64,000 nucleotides of DNA from Maridesulfovibrio bastinii DSM 16055 (GCF_000429985.1 NZ_AUCX01000016.1:61299-125298); one strand, 5' to 3'. Positions 52,648 to 61,813 are shown, numbered from the stretch's first letter. Numbers and translations: made by a program. The notes: generated by a model not told the origin, from the sequence alone.

Positions 52648-55600
52648 CTTGCACCACCTCCGATCAAATCCTTGACCGCAGACAAAAGGGTTTCATCATG
52701 GAAACTGCTCTTGGTAAGATAATAATCAGCCCCGGCATCAAGTCCTCTTATACGGTCTTCTTCACGATCCTTGTATGAAACCATCATTACCGGGATACCC
52801 TTTAAAGAATCATCAGATTTAATTCGTCTGACCAGTTCAATACCGTTCATTCTGGGCATATCAACATCAGTAACCACAAGATCATAATTCCCAGAAACAA
52901 CGGCATTAAGCCCGTCCATGCCATCAACCGCAGTATCAACTTCATATCCGTTGTTAACCAGCAGTTTCCGCTCAACCTCGCGCACGGTAAGTGAATCATC
53001 CACGACCAGAATTTTCAGCACAGGGGCTTCACCTTTCTTCTCGCCGCTCACTTTACCAAGGCGTCCACCGGAAAGCAGATTGTCAATTGAACGCACCATA
53101 TCTTCGGCATCCAGAATAAGCACCGGACTTCCGTCAGGCATCAAGGACACGGCACTGACATCGGGAATTTTTCCAAACCGTGGATCAAGCGGGCGTACCA
53201 CAAGGTCCTGCTCCCCGATGAAATCATCAACAATCAGACCATAGCGGTTCATGCGATCACTTATTACTATAACTTTAAATCCGCCCTCACATTGCGGCAC
53301 ACCTCCTGTTCCCAGAATTTTGGCTGCGGCAATGAGTCCGACATTGTTTCCATCAAGACGAATATACTGGCGGTCTTCTGAAAGCTCTATCTCATCAGGA
53401 TTTATCCTTGAAATACGGCTGATTCTACTAAGAGGGATTGCGTATGGCTGATCCGAAATATTAACTAGGAGAGTTCTTATCACCGAAAGAGTAAGCGGAA
53501 GCTGCATAGAAAAAATCATGCCCCGTCCCGGATTGGATTCAGCCCTTACGGTTCCTCCCACATCCTGAACCATGGCATGAACAACATCCAGTCCGACACC
53601 CCGGCCGGAAATATCAGTAACTTCACCGGCAGTAGAAAAACCGGGCAGGAATAAAAATTCCATAAGTTCTGAGCGGGTAAGTTCAGCAGCCATTCTCCCG
53701 TGGGCCAGATTACGCTCAATAACTTTTTCACGGATTTTCTCGGGTTCCATCCCCCGGCCGTCATCGCGGATTTCTATAAAAAGCATTCCAGCCCGGTGTC
53801 CGGCGGTCATTCTAATTACCCCGGTTTCACTTTTTCCGGCCTCTACCCGCTCGGCAGGATACTCAATCCCGTGGTCAACAGCATTGCGGACAAGATGGTT
53901 CAGGGGCGATTCGAGCCGGTCCAGAATATCACGGTCAACAGGAGTATTTTCACCTTCGATGACCAAATCTATTTTTTTACCCAGCTGTCTGGCAATATCC
54001 CGCACCAGACGCGGAAAACCTTTTCCGCAATCAGAAAAAGGTCTCATTCTGCTTGATATAACTTCGTGGTAAAGACGTCCTGAAACATTATCAAGACGGC
54101 GCTGATAAAGATCGAACTCCCCTATATGCTGTGATAAAAGTCGGCGGCATTCATTTCCGGCGGATTTAATTTCAGCGACAACATCCTTCGAAGGTTCACC
54201 TTTTTCAACCCGCTCGCATGTGGAATCAAGCAGCTGCATCACTTCACGCATATTAACTTTTATCCGCTGCAATGACGCTGCAAAATGTTCGAGCCTTCCA
54301 GACTCAACCAGAGACTCTCCAGCAAGAGCCATCAGCCGGTTCAAACTCCCTGCTGAAACTCGGACCACCGATTCATTTGCCGTGGAATTATTCTGGCCTT
54401 CGGTATTAAGTTCTGTAGCATAGACTTCCGTATTTTCAGGAAGTTCTGCATTTTCTTCCTGATCACGATTGCCAGCTTCATCATTTAAATCATTATCGTA
54501 ATCTTTAATTTCACAAAATTCAGTCCCTCCGACACAAAATTCCCCGGAAAGGACTGCGTTTGAACTTTCAAAGTAATTCTCAACCTCTTCAGCCGGAGCC
54601 CTAAGCCCCTCTTGCAGCTTCTCCATTTTTTCACGCAGATGCTGAAGTCGGTTTTCTATACTGGCAGCATCAACTTTTGCTAACTCAGCATAAACGTCAG
54701 TTGCAGCCAGAAGAAGATCAATCTGAGCTGAGGTAAGTACTTTTTCACCATTCTGGCAGGAAACCAACAGATCCTCCATGGCATGGGCAAGACCTACTGC
54801 GTCATTAAGCCCGACAATCCGCGCAGCACCTTTCATCGAATGGGCAGCCCTCATAAGGGGTTCAACCCGCTCCGGCGACTGATCCTTTTCAAGTTCGACA
54901 AGGCCGGAAGAAAGAGCCTGCGAGTTTGATTCCGCTTCCATGCGAAAGAGGTCCAGCATGGACATATCAGCGAGTTCCGCTGCCTTGGCTTCGGTTTTCT
55001 TTGCCGAAACATCAGCACGGCTTTCTTTAGAAACGGGCCGACTTTCCTCCTGTTGCACCGGGGCTTTTTTCACCTCTACAAGGGGATCAGCTCCGGGTAC
55101 ATTTCCTTGGGATGCGTCCTCATTGCCGGAATCCTGCATGCGCTTTTCAGCTTCTAAAATTCCTTTGCAAAGATCATCAGCCTGCTGTGAATGCTTTTCC
55201 AGCCACTCAGCAACATTTTCATGGTCTACTTCTGAAATATTTTTAAAAAAGTCTGCACACTCTTTGAGGCTTATTCTTAATTCATCAGAAAGATTTCCTG
55301 ATTTCTTGATACCCCCGAAAGCACCATCCATACTTTCCGCAACCTGTGAAACTGAAGAAAGACCGACAATTCTGGAGGCTCCTTTAATGGCTCCTACAGC
55401 GCGGATCAGAGATTCTATTTTTTTATCGGAATATTCTTCAGCCAGACTATCAAGAGCAGCTAAAATAGTTGCAGAATGCTCACTGGCTTCTGAAAGAAAA
55501 AGATCCATCATAGAGCTGTCCACAGCGGCTGAATGGACATGCTCTTCAGCCTTATAAGCTGCAGAACTGATTATTTCACTTTCTTCACTTCTCGTTGCAG

Positions 55601-55997
55601 TTGCTGCCGCAGAATTTATTGTCCGGGGTAATCCTGCGGCAAAATCGGCATGTTCTTCAAGAAAGTCATCAACATCTTCAACATCAAGCTGCGAAAGATC
55701 AGCAATAAAAGAGATTGCTTCCTGTATGGACTTAAGCTGCCCCTCGTCGGCCCTGCCGGAAGATTTCATGGAATTGAAAGCCGAAAGCATCGCTTCGGCA
55801 ATACTGTTTAAGGTATCAAGACCGACTATCTTTGCAGCTCCACGCAAAGCTGTTGCGGCCCTGATAAGCGGCTCTATTCTTTGGGGGCTGATTTTTCCGG
55901 TCAGATCTTTAAGGCCGCCGGAAAGGACTTCGGTGTGAGCCTGAGCCTCCGAAAGAAAAAGTTCCAGCATGGAAAGATCTGCCATATCACGGGTCAC
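52644..55997 (-). CDS. CheA/WspE-type hybrid kinase with three HPt modules and a receiver
   Basis: This 1117-residue kinase has three N-terminal HPt-like modules: 1-125, 155-285 and 340-465. Their phospho-site motifs read RAATALRG (Thr49 in place of His), RAVGAIKG (Gly202 in place of His) and RAAHSMKG (His386 intact). A dimerisation domain (545-650), the ATPase domain (HLVRNAVDHGIE, GRGVGLDVV), a CheW-like domain (about 835-970) and a C-terminal receiver (about 990-1110; VVTDVDMPRMNG) follow. The GTG start has AGGA upstream. It phosphorylates the esterase and probably the receiver-phosphatase; the internal receiver may be a phosphate sink. Confidence 0.92.
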   Translation of the reverse strand: MTRDMADLSMLELFLSEAQAHTEVLSGGLKDLTGKISPQRIEPLIRAATALRGAAKIVGLDTLNSIAEAMLSAFNSMKSSGRADEGQLKSIQEAISFIADLSQLDVEDVDDFLEEHADFAAGLPRTINSAAATATRSEESEIISSAAYKAEEHVHSAAVDSSMMDLFLSEASEHSATILAALDSLAEEYSDKKIESLIRAVGAIKGASRIVGLSSVSQVAESMDGAFGGIKKSGNLSDELRISLKECADFFKNISEVDHENVAEWLEKHSQQADDLCKGILEAEKRMQDSGNEDASQGNVPGADPLVEVKKAPVQQEESRPVSKESRADVSAKKTEAKAAELADMSMLDLFRMEAESNSQALSSGLVELEKDQSPERVEPLMRAAHSMKGAARIVGLNDAVGLAHAMEDLLVSCQNGEKVLTSAQIDLLLAATDVYAELAKVDAASIENRLQHLREKMEKLQEGLRAPAEEVENYFESSNAVLSGEFCVGGTEFCEIKDYDNDLNDEAGNRDQEENAELPENTEVYATELNTEGQNNSTANESVVRVSAGSLNRLMALAGESLVESGRLEHFAASLQRIKVNMREVMQLLDSTCERVEKGEPSKDVVAEIKSAGNECRRLLSQHIGEFDLYQRRLDNVSGRLYHEVISSRMRPFSDCGKGFPRLVRDIARQLGKKIDLVIEGENTPVDRDILDRLESPLNHLVRNAVDHGIEYPAERVEAGKSETGVIRMTAGHRAGMLFIEIRDDGRGMEPEKIREKVIERNLAHGRMAAELTRSELMEFLFLPGFSTAGEVTDISGRGVGLDVVHAMVQDVGGTVRAESNPGRGMIFSMQLPLTLSVIRTLLVNISDQPYAIPLSRISRISRINPDEIELSEDRQYIRLDGNNVGLIAAAKILGTGGVPQCEGGFKVIVISDRMNRYGLIVDDFIGEQDLVVRPLDPRFGKIPDVSAVSLMPDGSPVLILDAEDMVRSIDNLLSGGRLGKVSGEKKGEAPVLKILVVDDSLTVREVERKLLVNNGYEVDTAVDGMDGLNAVVSGNYDLVVTDVDMPRMNGIELVRRIKSDDSLKGIPVMMVSYKDREEDRIRGLDAGADYYLTKSSFHDETLLSAVKDLIGGGAR

Positions 55998-56009
55998 GTA
56001 TTCACCGTC

Positions 56010-56666
56010 CTATTTAACGCTTCTGTTTAAAGCCGTAAAAAAGAGTTCATCGCTAAGCAGGGAAACCCTTCTCTCGCCGACATCAAAAAGACCCTGAGAC
56101 ATCGCGGCCGGAGCTTTGGCTACAGTTGCCGGAACATCCATAAGGGCATCCTGAAAGTAATGAACCACACCAAGAACTTCATCCGCTCCGAAAATCCAGC
56201 GGCCCTTACTGCCATCAACGCAAATGTGCCTGCGGTAGACTCTAAAACCTTTTTCAGCTTCGCTCATGTGCTCCGGGTCAAGGCCAAGCAGTTCCCGTAT
56301 TGAAACAACCGGAACAATCTGTCCCTGCACCGTTGCGAGTCCTTTAAATATTCTGCCGCTTTTATGGGGTACAGGGCGGACAATACGCTCATCAAGAACC
56401 CCTGAAAAAACTTTTGAAGGCAGTGCGAGCCACTCGTGTGAAATTCTAAAAACAACTGCTCCGCATGAATCGGCTGCCGAATCTTTTTTGGCCTCCGCAA
56501 TTCCGTTGGAATTTTCTTCAAGATAGTCAGGCTGCGGCTCACGATCCAGCAGGCTCTGTCCGGCACGGGCGAACACAGGACAATGAAAACAATGATTATA
56601 GTCCGCAAGATCCGGGCAACTGCGATCACCTATATAACCTATTTCATTCCAGCATTTTTCTGACAA
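56010..56666 (-). CDS. CheW-like adaptor with N-terminal Cys cluster (WspD type)
   Basis: This 218-residue adaptor couples receptors to the kinase. Its N-terminal extension has four cysteines (Cys5, Cys17, Cys26, Cys29; CWNEIGYIGDRSCPDL, HCFHCPVF) in the pattern seen in WspD, perhaps for a metal or redox function. The CheW domain runs from about 70 to 215 (VVFRISHEWLALP, GLATVQGQIVPVVSIRELL). It sits between cheR and cheA, exactly as wspD does, with gaps of 2 and 12 bp. Confidence 0.87.
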   Translation of the reverse strand: MSEKCWNEIGYIGDRSCPDLADYNHCFHCPVFARAGQSLLDREPQPDYLEENSNGIAEAKKDSAADSCGAVVFRISHEWLALPSKVFSGVLDERIVRPVPHKSGRIFKGLATVQGQIVPVVSIRELLGLDPEHMSEAEKGFRVYRRHICVDGSKGRWIFGADEVLGVVHYFQDALMDVPATVAKAPAAMSQGLFDVGERRVSLLSDELFFTALNRSVK

Positions 56667-56668
56667 TT

Positions 56669-57940
56669 TTATTCTCCCGGAATCCCTGCGGCACGTTCAA
56701 GTCTGCCACGCAGAAGTACAGCCTGTTTTTCATCACCTGAGGCTTCGGCCAGCAGCAGCATGTGAGCCAGCGTCTCAGTATGATGAGGATTCATATATAA
56801 TGACTTGCGGTAAAATTCTTCCGCAAGAGCAGTATTACCGAGTGTTTCATGCAGCAGTCCTTCAAAATAGAACACATCCGCATCAGGACCGCCACTTTTC
56901 AAAATAGAGTCACAAATATTTAAAGCTTCACGCACCTGTCCCCTGTCAGCCAGCTTACGGACATCCGCAAGACTTGAAACAGAGCTGTCCTTTTCAACAG
57001 GCTGATTGCCATCTGATTTTGCACCAGTATCAACAGGTTTTGTAAAATGAACAGTTCCGCCACTGTGAAAACGATTTCTCCTGCCGGAAGAAAGAACCAC
57101 CCCGCCTCTCTCAGCCTGTTTGGATAGTACCGGGCGCTGTTCAATTTCCGGGACAGGAACGAGAGCCGGCCTCCGGTTTCTGAAAGCGAACGCTCCCGGA
57201 GCTTTCACCGGAGTAAAAGATCTGTGCAGCAGCGGCATAGCCTCCGCATGTCCTACAAAAAGCAGGGCATCAGGCTTAAGCCGTGTCTCAATTATTCCGA
57301 GCAGTTTTTCCCTGCTGGCTCCATCAAGATAAATCATGAAATTTCTACAGAAAACAGCATCAAATCTGATCTCAGGAAGATCGCCATCAAGGATGTTACC
57401 CCTTGTAAAATCAACAGCACCCTTTATAACGGCAGAAACACGCTTTTCTCCAGCCTCGTCTTCAAAATACCTTGAGGCATAAGATGGCAGTTCATACCGA
57501 AATGAATTTGAGCCATAGATACCGGCTTTGGCTTTTTCAATTGCCCTTGCGCTTATATCCGTTCCAACAATTTTTAGTGAAGATTTATCCCGCCCTGAAC
57601 CTATCAGAGATATGGCTGCTGAATAGGCCTCCTCACCCGATGAACAGGGAGCACACAGAACTCTGTACGGCTCATTCCCATTTTTTTTAAGGGCATCTCT
57701 GGCAAGCAGCTCGAACGGGCGCATATCTCTGAAAAACCACGTTTCATGAACAACGACTTCCTCTATCAGTTCAGACAGCTCGCCGCTATCCTCACGTATA
57801 AGCCGGTAATAAGAACTCCCGCTGCAATTGAGAATATCCATCCTGTGACGGACAGCTCTCTCCAGTGCATTATCACCGATAGAGGCAACATCAAGACCTA
57901 TGGTCCTGTTGAGAATTTCTTTTGCCGCAGAGATGCTCAT
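56669..57940 (-). CDS. CheR methyltransferase with C-terminal TPR (WspC type)
   Basis: This 423-residue protein methylates receptor glutamates using SAM. The CheR N-terminal helical domain is followed by the methyltransferase core (ETWFFRDMRPFELL, LCAPCSSGEEAYSAAI, FDAVFCRNFMIYLD). A Pro/Arg-rich linker (about 255-325) leads to TPR-like helices (DVFYFEGLLHETLGNTALAEEFYRKSL split around 365-395), the WspC arrangement. ATG 57940 with AAGGA upstream was preferred over an in-frame GTG at 57955 that overlaps cheW. Its target is probably the receptors encoded at both ends of the operon. Confidence 0.9.
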   Translation of the reverse strand: MSISAAKEILNRTIGLDVASIGDNALERAVRHRMDILNCSGSSYYRLIREDSGELSELIEEVVVHETWFFRDMRPFELLARDALKKNGNEPYRVLCAPCSSGEEAYSAAISLIGSGRDKSSLKIVGTDISARAIEKAKAGIYGSNSFRYELPSYASRYFEDEAGEKRVSAVIKGAVDFTRGNILDGDLPEIRFDAVFCRNFMIYLDGASREKLLGIIETRLKPDALLFVGHAEAMPLLHRSFTPVKAPGAFAFRNRRPALVPVPEIEQRPVLSKQAERGGVVLSSGRRNRFHSGGTVHFTKPVDTGAKSDGNQPVEKDSSVSSLADVRKLADRGQVREALNICDSILKSGGPDADVFYFEGLLHETLGNTALAEEFYRKSLYMNPHHTETLAHMLLLAEASGDEKQAVLLRGRLERAAGIPGE

Positions 57941-57947
57941 ACTGTCC

Positions 57948-58481
57948 TTAATCACCGTTGTTTACGTCAGGATAATGAAGTTCGTGATTCTCATCACGGG
58001 AAAGCTGGATTTCATATTCATGCTCAGGAAAAAGTATTTCATGCAGCTCGTCAGTAAGTAGTTTTTCCGGTTTTACAAGCTGGAGCATTCCATCTTCCAT
58101 GCGCGCCACCCGACCTAGCCACGGGGCATCCGGTACTTCCACCCCTGAATCCTCAAAATCCTCTTCGGAGAGCTTGACCATATCAGTAACTTTTTCCGCT
58201 TTAAGGCCGAGAAATTTTTTGCCCCGCTCATGGCTGCGCTCAAGATCGGCAAGATCAATCATTATGGTTCTGGTGCTCATCATATTAAGGGCTCCTCTGT
58301 CGGTTGCCAGCATGGACAAATCTACAATCGGTGAAATGGTCCCGCGGTAATTAAAAATGCCCGAAATAAATTTCGGAGATTTAGGCAGCGGTTTGCACTT
58401 TACCGGTGGGACAACTTCCGCCACACGCACAGCCTCAAAGCCGTAAAGGTAATTCCCTATCATAAATGTTAGAACCAGCAT
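57948..58481 (-). CDS. CheW-like adaptor (WspB type)
   Basis: This 177-residue adaptor consists of one CheW domain (YLYGFEAVRVAEVVPP, SGIFNYRGTISPIVDLS, FLGLKAEKVTDMV) followed by an acidic tail. It begins immediately after the stop of the upstream MCP gene, in the same slot as wspB after wspA. It should link that receptor to the hybrid kinase. It is distinct in sequence from the second adaptor at 56010-56666 and lacks the Cys cluster. Confidence 0.87.
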   Translation of the reverse strand: MLVLTFMIGNYLYGFEAVRVAEVVPPVKCKPLPKSPKFISGIFNYRGTISPIVDLSMLATDRGALNMMSTRTIMIDLADLERSHERGKKFLGLKAEKVTDMVKLSEEDFEDSGVEVPDAPWLGRVARMEDGMLQLVKPEKLLTDELHEILFPEHEYEIQLSRDENHELHYPDVNNGD

Positions 58482-60686
58482 TTAACCCACCCTGAATTTG
58501 CTGACTTCACTTTGCAGACCCTGAACAGCTTCATTGAGCTGGGAGGCAGCACGATTAAATTCCCCGAGAGAATCGGATGTCTGAGATGCCGATGCCGAAA
58601 GCTGAGTCATGGATTGCGAAATCTGCTGTGCTCCTTCAGCCTGAGCGGTCATTCCTTCATTTACTGATTGAATGCGGGGATTAAGTTCCGTAACCATCTG
58701 CATGATGCCATCAAGTTTTTTACCAAGTTTAGCGGCCTTGCCTGTTCCGTGATGCACTTCTTTGGCAAAATGATCCATCTCGGACACTCCTGAATCAACA
58801 GCTTCTCTCATGCTGCTGATCATGTTTTCAATTTCAAGGGCGGCAACGGAGGTCTGATCCGCAAGACGTCTTATTTCGTCTGCCACCACTGAAAATCCCT
58901 GTCCGAATTCTCCGGCTTTTTCAGCTTCAATAGCCGCATTGAGGGATAGAAGATTGGTGCGGTCCGCAACCTTGGTTATGGTGGTCACGATATATACAAT
59001 GGATATGGCCTGTTCATTGATTGAGGCCAGCTTTTCAATAATATTGTCAGTGGCGGAACTGAGATCATCCATAATACGGATCATGGAACGCAGCCCGTCC
59101 TTGCCTTCTTCGGCAAGGTCAGCAGCTCCTTTGGCCGATATATTGACCTTGTCCATAGTGCCTGCAAGTTCTCCGGCATTGGCGGAAATCTCAAGGCTGG
59201 TGGCACTGATCTGGTTTGTTGCTGCGGCCTGAGTATTTACAGTTTCATCCAGTTGTCTGGCCGATGCGGCGATTTCTGTTGCCGAAGCAGTAACCTGTAT
59301 ACCGGACCTTTGAACCTGACCCACAAGAGAATTTAAATTTCCGGCCATCTCTTTTATCGTCAGATAAAGCTGTCCTGTTTCATCCAGAGTTTCGTTATTT
59401 TCAGCATTCAATACCGCCCGTTTGGCATTGGGGCAGACCTGCTCTATCGTAATTATTTCCCTGCGGGCCTGATTGATATCACCTTTGGCGATCATCGCGG
59501 CGATCTTGGCCATGTGACTGACCGGATTTGCTATCAGCCCGCTCATGTAAAAAGAAATACCCAATATGACGACAAGTATAATTATCCCGGAAATTACTAG
59601 CAGCTCGGTTAAGCTGTGCATTGTTCCTGTCAGTTTATGGATAATGCCCTGATAATCATCCATGTAAACGCTGGCGCCTATAACCCATCCCCACGGTTCA
59701 AAATAGGTATAAACAGCATATTTATCGCGTAAGGTTCCGTTTTCAGTACTGCTCCAAGTATAACTTTTTGAAGAAAGTTTTCCATCTCCGGCGTCCATTG
59801 CTGATGAAGCAAGCTCTTTAACCAGAGAAGTTTCCCGGGATGAATTAATTATTTTACCGCTGGTAGATGGAGTTACTATGTATTTATTTCTGTAAGCACC
59901 TCTTGTGCCGATGAGCCAGATGTATCCGGACTTGCCTACTGAGGTGCGGACAATATTACGCAGCAGCTGTTTTACGGACTGGAATGTCATATGAACACCA
60001 ACCATTCCGATAACATGGCCATAACTGTCTTTTAAAGGAGAATATATTACAAGTCTGGTTCCGTACTGCTCCTCGCCGCGCTCATAAACCTCTTCCCCGT
60101 CAAGAACGGCTTTGATCACATCATTTCTTCTGCCGTCTGAATCAAGAGATTTTTTCAAATAACCAATACTACGGGTTTTATTCTTACCTTCTTCAGATGA
60201 GGCAACTGCAAGCATATCCCCTTCCGGATTCACACGCTGAAAAATACAGCAGTCAGCTCCGGTCATGCCTTTTACCGAATCAACCAGTTCGCTAAAGCCA
60301 TCAATGCTTTCAACCGGTAATACGGACTTGTCACCAATAAAAATTTCAGGAAGCCGCACAGTGCCTTGATTTTCGGCTGAATTCAGAGTCCAGCTGATAA
60401 GCTTATCACCAAGATGCCACCTGCCAAGGCTGTTAAGATATTTCAAAGTACCTTTCAAAGCTCTTTCTGTTTCAGCATGGATCATAAGCTCAGTATTATG
60501 GCACTGATCGTAAGCATCCACTGCAACCTGCGAGACATGCTCGGTTATCAGTCCCTTCACTTCATTATTTACAGTGCTGGAAAGCCTGTGTTCGAGCACT
60601 GAAGTGATGATAAACATCACAACAACCGGGATCAGAGCTGCAAGACAGGCCAGAGTGATAATTTTTCTTCTTAAGGTAATACGCAT
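58482..60686 (-). CDS. methyl-accepting chemotaxis protein with double Cache sensor
   Basis: This 734-residue transducer has a membrane helix at 9-29, a large periplasmic sensor (about 35-365) of the Cache_3-Cache_2 type (VYERGEEQYGTRLVIYSPL, GYIWLIGTRGAYRNKYIV, YTYFEPWGWVIGASVY), a second membrane helix (about 378-400), a HAMP-like region and a cytoplasmic signalling domain ([25 protein letters not shown]). It ends KFRVG without a CheR-binding pentapeptide. As first gene of the operon it takes the place of wspA. Cache domains bind small metabolites such as organic acids; the ligand is unknown. Confidence 0.9.
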   Translation of the reverse strand: MRITLRRKIITLACLAALIPVVVMFIITSVLEHRLSSTVNNEVKGLITEHVSQVAVDAYDQCHNTELMIHAETERALKGTLKYLNSLGRWHLGDKLISWTLNSAENQGTVRLPEIFIGDKSVLPVESIDGFSELVDSVKGMTGADCCIFQRVNPEGDMLAVASSEEGKNKTRSIGYLKKSLDSDGRRNDVIKAVLDGEEVYERGEEQYGTRLVIYSPLKDSYGHVIGMVGVHMTFQSVKQLLRNIVRTSVGKSGYIWLIGTRGAYRNKYIVTPSTSGKIINSSRETSLVKELASSAMDAGDGKLSSKSYTWSSTENGTLRDKYAVYTYFEPWGWVIGASVYMDDYQGIIHKLTGTMHSLTELLVISGIIILVVILGISFYMSGLIANPVSHMAKIAAMIAKGDINQARREIITIEQVCPNAKRAVLNAENNETLDETGQLYLTIKEMAGNLNSLVGQVQRSGIQVTASATEIAASARQLDETVNTQAAATNQISATSLEISANAGELAGTMDKVNISAKGAADLAEEGKDGLRSMIRIMDDLSSATDNIIEKLASINEQAISIVYIVTTITKVADRTNLLSLNAAIEAEKAGEFGQGFSVVADEIRRLADQTSVAALEIENMISSMREAVDSGVSEMDHFAKEVHHGTGKAAKLGKKLDGIMQMVTELNPRIQSVNEGMTAQAEGAQQISQSMTQLSASASQTSDSLGEFNRAASQLNEAVQGLQSEVSKFRVG

Positions 60687-60808
60687 TTATTTTTCCTGAC
60701 GGATCTTCCGGCACAACCGGATAAGATCTCAGTCCGCTTCGGGATTACCGCTGCAAGGTATTAAAAGCAGCTTTTAGATAACAGTTATTTCATCCGTTAA
60801 TATATGCT

Positions 60809-60837
60809 TTTGTATTTAGTTTGAGAAATTAAATCAA
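60809..60837 (-). promoter_or_regulatory. candidate sigma-70 promoter of the chemosensory operon
   Basis: On the minus strand TTGATT (60832-60837) and TACAAA (60809-60814) are separated by 17 bp, about 115 bp upstream of the first MCP gene. Both boxes match the consensus at four of six positions. Confidence 0.35.
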
Positions 60838-60897
60838 TGGAAGCCTCTCCCTGCACTTAACATTGTCCGAGGCTTAAAACTTTTTTTAAAATCCCTA

Positions 60898-60925
60898 TAA
60901 AGAGCTTTTACAATTATTCCGATAA
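60898..60925 (+). promoter_or_regulatory. sigma-28 (FliA)-like promoter
   Basis: TAAA (60898-60901), a 16-bp spacer and TCCGATAA (60918-60925) match the flagellar sigma-28 consensus TAAA-N15-GCCGATAA with one base change and one extra spacer base. Transcription would start near 60932, 46 bp before the small gene at 60978. Confidence 0.6.
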
Positions 60926-60977
60926 GCCACTAAGAAGGGACGGGAGAGTCCGCTACTTTTTACTCAGGGAGGAGTTT

Positions 60978-61205
60978 ATGTATTACCACGGATTTAGTAA
61001 TATTAATGCATCAGGCAATAAAGGATGGACTGTATATGATGACCAGCTCGTCTCCCTGCTTTTTGCAAGAATAATAAATAAGACTGCCAGCAGACAGGAA
61101 TCTGTACAGGATATAACGCCTGACAATCCTGAACTGGTAGAAGAAATGGTTAATAATCTTTTTGATTTATGTTTTTATATAAATAAAGATGTTCATGACT
61201 GCTGA
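60978..61205 (+). CDS. small protein of unknown function, probable sigma-28 regulon member
   Basis: This is a 75-residue cytoplasmic protein that I do not recognise. It has an excellent ribosome-binding site (GGGAGGAG, 6 bases before ATG) and its own promoter and terminator, so it is very likely real. The N-terminus is aromatic and polar (MYYHGFSNINASGNKGWTVY), and the rest is helical and acidic (NPELVEEMVNNLFDLCFYIN). The promoter in front resembles those of flagellar and chemotaxis genes, and it is divergent from the chemosensory operon, so a role in motility or its regulation is plausible but unproven. Confidence 0.75.
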   Translation: MYYHGFSNINASGNKGWTVYDDQLVSLLFARIINKTASRQESVQDITPDNPELVEEMVNNLFDLCFYINKDVHDC

Positions 61206-61255
61206 TTCACACCGTATCCGCAGGAATACGTTCCAAGTCACGTTTTCACGAATAT

Positions 61256-61292
61256 AAAAACCCCCTGAAAGTTAAACTTTCAGGGGGTTTTT
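61256..61292. terminator. strong bidirectional terminator
   Basis: AAAAACCCCCTGAAAGT (61256-61272) pairs perfectly with ACTTTCAGGGGGTTTTT (61276-61292). It serves both convergent neighbours. Confidence 0.95.
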
Positions 61293-61327
61293 CATCAAAT
61301 TCATGACCCGCATAAAGCGGAATCAAA

Positions 61328-61813
61328 CTAGCTGACCTGTGCGAGGCGAGGAGCGTTCTTAGCTTTTTCTTCTTCAGCTTTTTTGCGCAGGTAGTGAACC
61401 ATGGTCAAAATAGCTGTAATAGCTTCGAAACCTTCTTTTTCAACTTCATCAGCCAGATCGCCTTCAGGTGAACTCTGCAAAGCTTTTTTCAGAGCCTTGG
61501 AGTATCTTCCGAATCCGTCCATCAGATCAAGAGCCATGTAGTTGGCTTCATCAGGATCTTCAGGATTCAGATCCATAGGAACCAGAACGTAGCCCATGAT
61601 ATTGGCAATTCTGGTCAGAGGACGAATACTGCCGGTTGCATCCATAAGAGGAATAAGCTCTTCAATACCTACTTTTGCCCCTTTATCTTCAGGATTGATT
61701 TCACGAAGAAGAGTCGGGTAAGGTTTGTTGATCTCTGTTGCGATCTCACGTGCAGGCTTGTCATTTTTAAGCACAACTTCCTGCAACAGTTTAGTAAGTT
61801 CATTAGTAGCCAT
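61328..61813 (-). CDS. Phage_CP76/CII-like DNA-binding protein
   Basis: This 161-residue protein has an N-terminal helix-turn-helix-like region (KPAREIATEINKPYPTLLRE) followed by NPEDKGAKVGIEELIPLMDATG, which is the signature of the phage regulatory CII/CP76 family (PF06892). The C-terminal half is helical with a charged end. No phage genes surround it, and it has its own near-consensus sigma-54 promoter, so it looks like a chromosomal regulator and not a prophage remnant. GGGAG precedes the ATG. Its targets are unknown. Confidence 0.7.
   Translation of the reverse strand: MATNELTKLLQEVVLKNDKPAREIATEINKPYPTLLREINPEDKGAKVGIEELIPLMDATGSIRPLTRIANIMGYVLVPMDLNPEDPDEANYMALDLMDGFGRYSKALKKALQSSPEGDLADEVEKEGFEAITAILTMVHYLRKKAEEEKAKNAPRLAQVS

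Noticed and set aside
61328..61813. Prophage remnant, suggested by the CII/CP76-like protein
   Set aside because: No integrase, structural genes, att repeats or compositional break nearby; its own sigma-54 promoter points to a resident regulator.
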